The notes below the pieces were generated by a model that worked only from the letters and a program-made list of their open reading frames with translations, did not search any database and was not told where the DNA came from. DNA of 64,000 nt from Balanoglossus misakiensis (Eukaryota > Hemichordata): contig CM082593.2 in the NCBI GenBank assembly GCA_040954595.2, positions 10,788,001-10,852,000 on the forward strand. Direction: 5' to 3'. Shown here one piece after another: positions 60,022 to 64,000 of this stretch. How positions within the stretch are numbered: position 1 is the first letter of the stretch; every line of letters begins with the position of its first letter. The translations under genes were made by a program, and so were the position numbers.

Positions 60022-61195
60022 TTACATGATATACAATTGCTTTCGCCAATGTTTGAAAAATATGCTGTCAGTCGCTCTATCTGATGAACAGATCGCATCA
60101 AGTAAAACATTAGAAGAATTTTCGAGTCTACGCTTAAGATGGGTCCCTGGGATCTTTTTGCTCGTTGCTATGGGCCTTTATAGGACATTACACCCCGATT
60201 TGGACTAAGCCGTTTTCAGAGTCTAACAAGGGGCTGGTAACTAGTTGAAAATCTGCACGATTGTGAGCGCGCGCCCCCTGACGCCATTGATATGAAAATT
60301 AGCTAGGTCAAATTTCAAAAGCCTAAGGCTTTTTATTCCGTGACCTCAAAAACGAACTTGATACGTATTCATTAGTTGCTTGAACCAGGGAAGATCGTGA
60401 CGGATTTTGTTTTCGAATATTATCGTTGTATCCTAAGATTTCAGCATACCCGTACCACACCTGAAAAAGTCATCGATTTTGGGTGTTTTTGGACGCACTC
60501 TTCCAGCGGTATCGCTTCTTAGCACGACGAAAACCGAAAAAACGATCCGTCACACTGTGCGGAAGTGCGTTCTCAACAAGCAGGTCAAATTTGACTGGCG
60601 TACGTGGCCTATGAAAAAAGCCTTAGGGATTTTCGTGAACGGTACAAAATCTCTGTGTACAAAACATTGGATTTTTAGCGTTCGATCCAGTTACTGTGGT
60701 TACAGGACGCGCACGCTATCGCTGACCGCTGCTTTGCCGTATTAGCGTGGCGGCCTATGGCCGGGTGGTAGCTGCCGTCAACATACTCGGACAGGGGGTG
60801 TGCACACAATCGTGCAGATTTTCAACTAGTTACCAGCCCCTTGTTAGACTCTGAAAACGGCTTAGTCCAAATCGGGGTGTAATGTCCTATAAAGGCCCAT
60901 AGCAACGAGCAAAAAGATCCCAGGGACCCATCTTAAAACTGTACATATTGCGTCTAAAAACTTCACCAAGTGACAATACATGTACATGGTTTGTAGCAAA
61001 CATACCCGATGCACAGCAAAATGGCGGAAGACCGAGAAATCTTCTCCAAACATTATTGTACATAGTTTTAAATTTTTTCATCGGTTTAACTTTAAAGGAT
61101 GCCCACAAACTGCAACAGTAAATATTACTACAATATGCCAAAAATAAAACTTTCTTCACATCTTGACTACAATGTTGAAAATGTCTCAATAGCAT
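60022..61195 (-). pseudogene. C-terminal region of the right LINE, split by a TTAA element
   Basis: Upstream part 61195-60933 reads LLRHFQHCSQDVKK, NIYCCSLWASFKVKP and FCCASGMFATNHVHVLSLGE to RRNMYSFK. The downstream part 60137-60022 reads RRLENSSNVLLDAI to FFKHWRKQLYIM and stop. Without the 795-bp insert (plus the duplicated TTAA) the frame is continuous. This portion is missing from the left copy. Confidence 0.8.
60138..60932. mobile_element. 795-bp non-autonomous TTAA-target element, right copy only
   Basis: TTAA lies on both sides (60134-60137 and 60933-60936). Terminal inverted repeats of about 128 bp (60138-60266 and 60805-60932) begin GATGGGTCCCTGGGATCTTT and look perfect or nearly so, implying a recent insertion. 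The interior of about 540 bp has an 88-codon ORF (60479-60745) that I do not recognise. TTAA duplication points to piggyBac-type transposition, although the ends do not show the usual CCY start. Its ends differ from those of the 12325 and family F elements. Confidence 0.88.
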
Positions 61196-61333
61196 GTTTG
61201 CTCTTACACAAAATGCTCTTCTCTGTCGTTCAATATCTTCATTATCACAACCATCACAAGATATAACATGGCCCAGATAGGTGTGTACAGGTACAAACTT
61301 TAAAGTGATGTCATTAAGTTTAACCGAAGGAAT

Positions 61334-61669
61334 TCATTGAACGCTCATATTCTTCCCATTAAAAAGCATGCACACAGTTTTACTAGAATTATAAATGATA
61401 TCATAATCCTTGCCATAAATTTCACAAATTCTAAGAAGACGGCGTAGACCCTTAATACTTGGACTGAGTAGAGTCATGTCGTCAGCGTAACCTAAAGTGT
61501 TAGCGCTGACACCAGACATGGTACAGCCAACTTTGGCTTTACAGAGTGCATTGATAATATCATCAATGTAGACATTAAAAAGATAGGGAGAGAGTACCCC
61601 CCCTTGTCTTACACCGTTAGAAACAGAAAACAACTCTGAGGGTTCATTACCCCACAACACAGTAAACAA
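61334..61669 (-). pseudogene. Reverse transcriptase motif B-C fragment, right LINE
   Basis: The 111-codon frame includes GVRQGGVLSPYLFNVYIDD and LGYADDMTLLSPS, the catalytic aspartates of motif C. It ends at a stop after NMSVQ where the left copy has Arg. It is separated from the palm N-terminus (61685-62458) by the shared TAA. Confidence 0.85.
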
Positions 61670-61684
61670 TTGATTTCTGTACCA

Positions 61685-62458
61685 TTAATATAAAATTCGT
61701 ACAGCATACAAGGGAACATTCCTGTCGATGTGCTTGTTAATTATAACCAGTTTAAAGTGATTAACTCTGTCAAAAGCTTTTGAAGCATCCAGAAAACAAG
61801 TAAACACTGGTCTTCCATTGCTGGTGTAGTAGCTAATGATTTCTTTAAATGCAAATAAACACAGGTCAGTTGAATGTTCTCGCTTGAAACCAAATTGTAA
61901 ATAATGAGAGGTAAGAAACTCCTCACAACGAAAAAGTAAAATATGCTCAAAAACTTTAGAGAAAACAGTTGCTAGTGCTATCGGCCGGTAGTTACTGGCA
62001 TCACTACAAAGCTTAGTTTTATCCTTAATAATTGGAACTAAATTAACATTGATAGCCTCAGTTGGCAGGTAACCATGAACAATCATTGCATTAATACAAC
62101 AAGTCAGAAAGGGTAAAATAGAGGAGTCTGAGAATTTGAGGTGCTCAGCTAAAATATTGTCAATGCCAGCTGTCTTACCGTCAGGTAACTTATGTATAGC
62201 AGAAATTACTTCGTCTTTAGAAACATACATATCAGAAGAAAATTTAACATACTTCATTTTCTCCTCGATGTCATTTTTACCAGTCTGAGCCTGGACAGAA
62301 TTCAAAATATCACTGAAATGCTTGTGCCACATAATTGCAATTTCACTCTCACCAGTCGCTCCACCTACAGTGTCAGAAAGCGGCGTTTTTCTGCTAGTTT
62401 GCTTTCTGACTTCCTCCCAGAAGTCGTTCTGTTTGTGGCAGCGTAAATTATCAGCCAT
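61685..62458 (-). pseudogene. Reverse transcriptase finger/palm fragment, right LINE
   Basis: This 257-codon open frame is the longest intact piece. It contains HKLPDGKTAGIDNILAEHL, INAMIVHGYLPTEAINVNLV, SNYRPIALATVFSKVFEHIL, FGFKREHSTDLCLFAFKEI and TCFLDASKAFDRVNH (motif A aspartate). It stops at the TAA of the TTAA site. A small in-frame insertion (VIIN) relative to the left copy lies near 61740. Confidence 0.85.
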
Positions 62459-62509
62459 CTTGTCAGCCCTATTTTGATTCTCAATCTTTTTACAAGCACG
62501 TAAAGCATA

Positions 62510-63040
62510 CTAAAAACGAGCTCTGGAAGATTTCATGGTTTCAAAAAGCGGGCCTTGTTTAGGTTTACCCACATTAACCCATAATAAAAACATGGAACGG
62601 GCATAGTCGTGACTTTCTTTTACAAAATCGTTCCAGCCAGGCACAACATGAACTTTCTGGTGAAACTTACGTCTAATGGTATCTTTTGCAGCACAATTCA
62701 ATGCGTCCACAATACTACTATAACAAGTATCAATTGCCTGTAAATGCGAAGGGTCTGTACAGTTCACATTAGTGCAGAATAACTCTTCGGATAAATTAAT
62801 CTTATCAATCTTGGCTTTGGTACAACCGGTGTAGGCGGATATATTCTGCTGTGACAATTTTTTCCAATCAACTCGAAAATTACATTGCTTGAAGGAACTA
62901 CTGCTGAAGCTTTCATCAGCAGAAGTGTTGAAATGAACCTCTATTGAAACAGGAATATGGTCGGAGTCAACAACATTGCAAAGACTCGAAATTGAAAGAA
63001 CATTGCTATGAGAAATTTCAGTGGTAACACAGTAGTCAAT
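62510..63040 (-). pseudogene. LINE endonuclease end and linker, right copy
   Basis: It corresponds to 13749-14230. The linker here continues through KPKQGPLFETMKSSRARF, where the left copy stops earlier, then meets its own TAG near 62511. Confidence 0.75.
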
Positions 63041-63611
63041 CCAAACTCAGCGTAATTCAATAAAACGCCCTAACACAGCCTGAACTCCGATAATGTGTTG
63101 TCCCAAAATTCATTCCGTGGAAAATAATCACTGGTCTGTTTACGTATTTCAGCCGATTTTCCAAGGACTACTGCAACCCGCCAGAAGTGAGTAGCCTGCT
63201 AATGAGATCTCCACAACATAACGTAATGACGGTCAAAGTCCGATGCCCCAGTGTCCGTCCTCAGCCCACCAAAAAAAGCGAAAAAATATTACAAAAATCT
63301 TCTTCTCAAAATCGACGTGGCCTAGGACTTTGAAATTTGGCACAGGGGATTTTGGCCACATGGTCTACAAAAATCGCGAAAAGAATTTACATGCCCCCAT
63401 TAACGTGCAAATTAGGTCAATTTGAAAATTTCGCTCGATTATAGCAACAAAGTCACGTGACTAATTACAAATTCAAAGGGCTGGTGCACCAGTACTATGG
63501 GCCCCAACCACCGTGCCAAATTTGGAAGGCGCACCTGCCGGAATTTCAGAGAAAAACGGGCGCAAAAAAACGACTCAAGATGAAAGAAGACAAACTCCAG
63601 CAATAACAGAA

Positions 63612-63643
63612 GGGGACCAAGCGCCTGAGGGCTCTTGGTCCCC
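63612..63643. repeat. Perfect 10-bp-stem hairpin (right copy)
   Basis: Same hairpin as at 14803-14834, unchanged in both stems. Confidence 0.8.
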
Positions 63644-64000
63644 TAAATATGGGACTAAACTTGACAGATACCCGGAATATTTTCCTATTCAGGATACCTG
63701 GTTGCATTTCCACCTAAAGGCGTCCTATTGGCGTGGAAATTGTATAACTTGAAATCGTTTGACTGGGTGATAGGTATTAATATCTTATGATGTTATAAAA
63801 CACTTGGCTCGCCGAAGGTATGGACCGATTATAGCGTCAGTCGTGTCATACAATCTATATGAACGTCATGGGTCAATAAACTTGATGGTCCAATAAAATT
63901 CAATGGTTAGTAAAACTATTGTGTCCAATGTCTGCAGAGTATACTGGCTGCAACATGTGTATGAGTCAGGATTAATGTCTGTAGCCATCAACCCAAAAGG

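Larger units (their letters stand above)
59908..63054 (-). mobile_element. APE-type non-LTR retrotransposon, right copy (dead, 3' end kept)
   Basis: Same element as at 11694-14245, but with the 3' end kept. After the thumb (KPMKKFKTMYNNVWRRFLGL, then PPFCCASGMF) the frame crosses the inserted TTAA element and resumes RRLENSSNVLLDAICSSDRA to a TAA stop at 60022-60024. The 3' UTR follows with AATAAA at 59925-59930 and a terminal ATTATTATTATT run. Breaks differ from the left copy: a stop in place of Lys near 62510 (ARF then stop), an extra 'attat' near 61740, and a stop after NMSVQ near 61334. The TAA at 61685-61687 is common to both copies. The element is 5'-truncated at the same point as the left copy, so it derives from the same insertion. 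Confidence 0.88.
59028..64000. repeat. Duplicated segment, right copy
   Basis: It begins in mid-monomer of the satellite ('aaaaaaatcatg' then 'gcaggtgtcaaaggtatccc') and follows the left copy from 10009 onward to the window end. It lacks the left copy's LINE insertion and 576-bp TTAA element, and carries its own 795-bp TTAA element. It keeps the LINE 3' end that the left copy has lost. Confidence 0.95.

Noticed and set aside
60479-60745. 88-codon ORF as a transposase of the 795-bp TTAA element
   Set aside because: It is far too short, with no DDD/DDE motif or recognised similarity. The element is better called non-autonomous.

Overview
The window is animal nuclear DNA, most likely from an aquatic invertebrate. 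The evidence is intron-bearing coding exons with GT..AG borders, a metazoan-type UBE2J1 (ER-anchored ubiquitin-conjugating enzyme) tail exon, non-LTR retrotransposons, many short inverted-repeat elements with TTAA target duplications, and a long AT-rich satellite. I cannot name the species. I see no bacterial operon, CRISPR array, tRNA or rRNA.

Layout. 1-430 holds nothing I recognise. 430-2265 is an old, divergent tandem repeat of about 165 bp. 2300-4710 holds several short inverted-repeat elements, including a near-perfect 190 bp palindrome. 5330-5904 (minus strand) is the last coding exon of a UBE2J1-like gene, with a one-base frameshift in a C run; a poly(A) signal lies at 4789-4794. 5945-8080 has only decayed interspersed repeats. 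8240-9331 (plus) is a broken three-exon relic of a hAT-transposase-derived gene (C17orf113/ZNF862-like). 9420-15191 is packed with mobile elements and contains the left copy of a duplicated segment. 15192-19319 is mostly single-copy, with two related fold-back elements, one candidate exon (16881-16962) and a microsatellite.

19320-59027 is one uninterrupted satellite array of 39.7 kb. Its monomer is about 78 bp (27% GC), giving roughly 500 copies, with nested larger duplications of about 384, 746, 919, 1,910 and 4,000-4,200 bp. Because 78 is a multiple of three, long spurious ORFs with a 26-residue period run through it on both strands; none is a credible gene.

59028-64000 restarts the segment first seen at 10009 and follows it to the window end. 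The satellite therefore sits between two copies, by eye roughly 97-98% identical, of the same mobile-element-rich segment. The copies share a dead LINE and a shared nonsense codon but differ by at least three element insertions and a 405 bp deletion. This fits either a roughly 49 kb tandem duplication that includes the satellite, or two haplotypes joined in assembly across the satellite.

The genes do not form a pathway. The window is mainly informative about satellite and mobile-element turnover.
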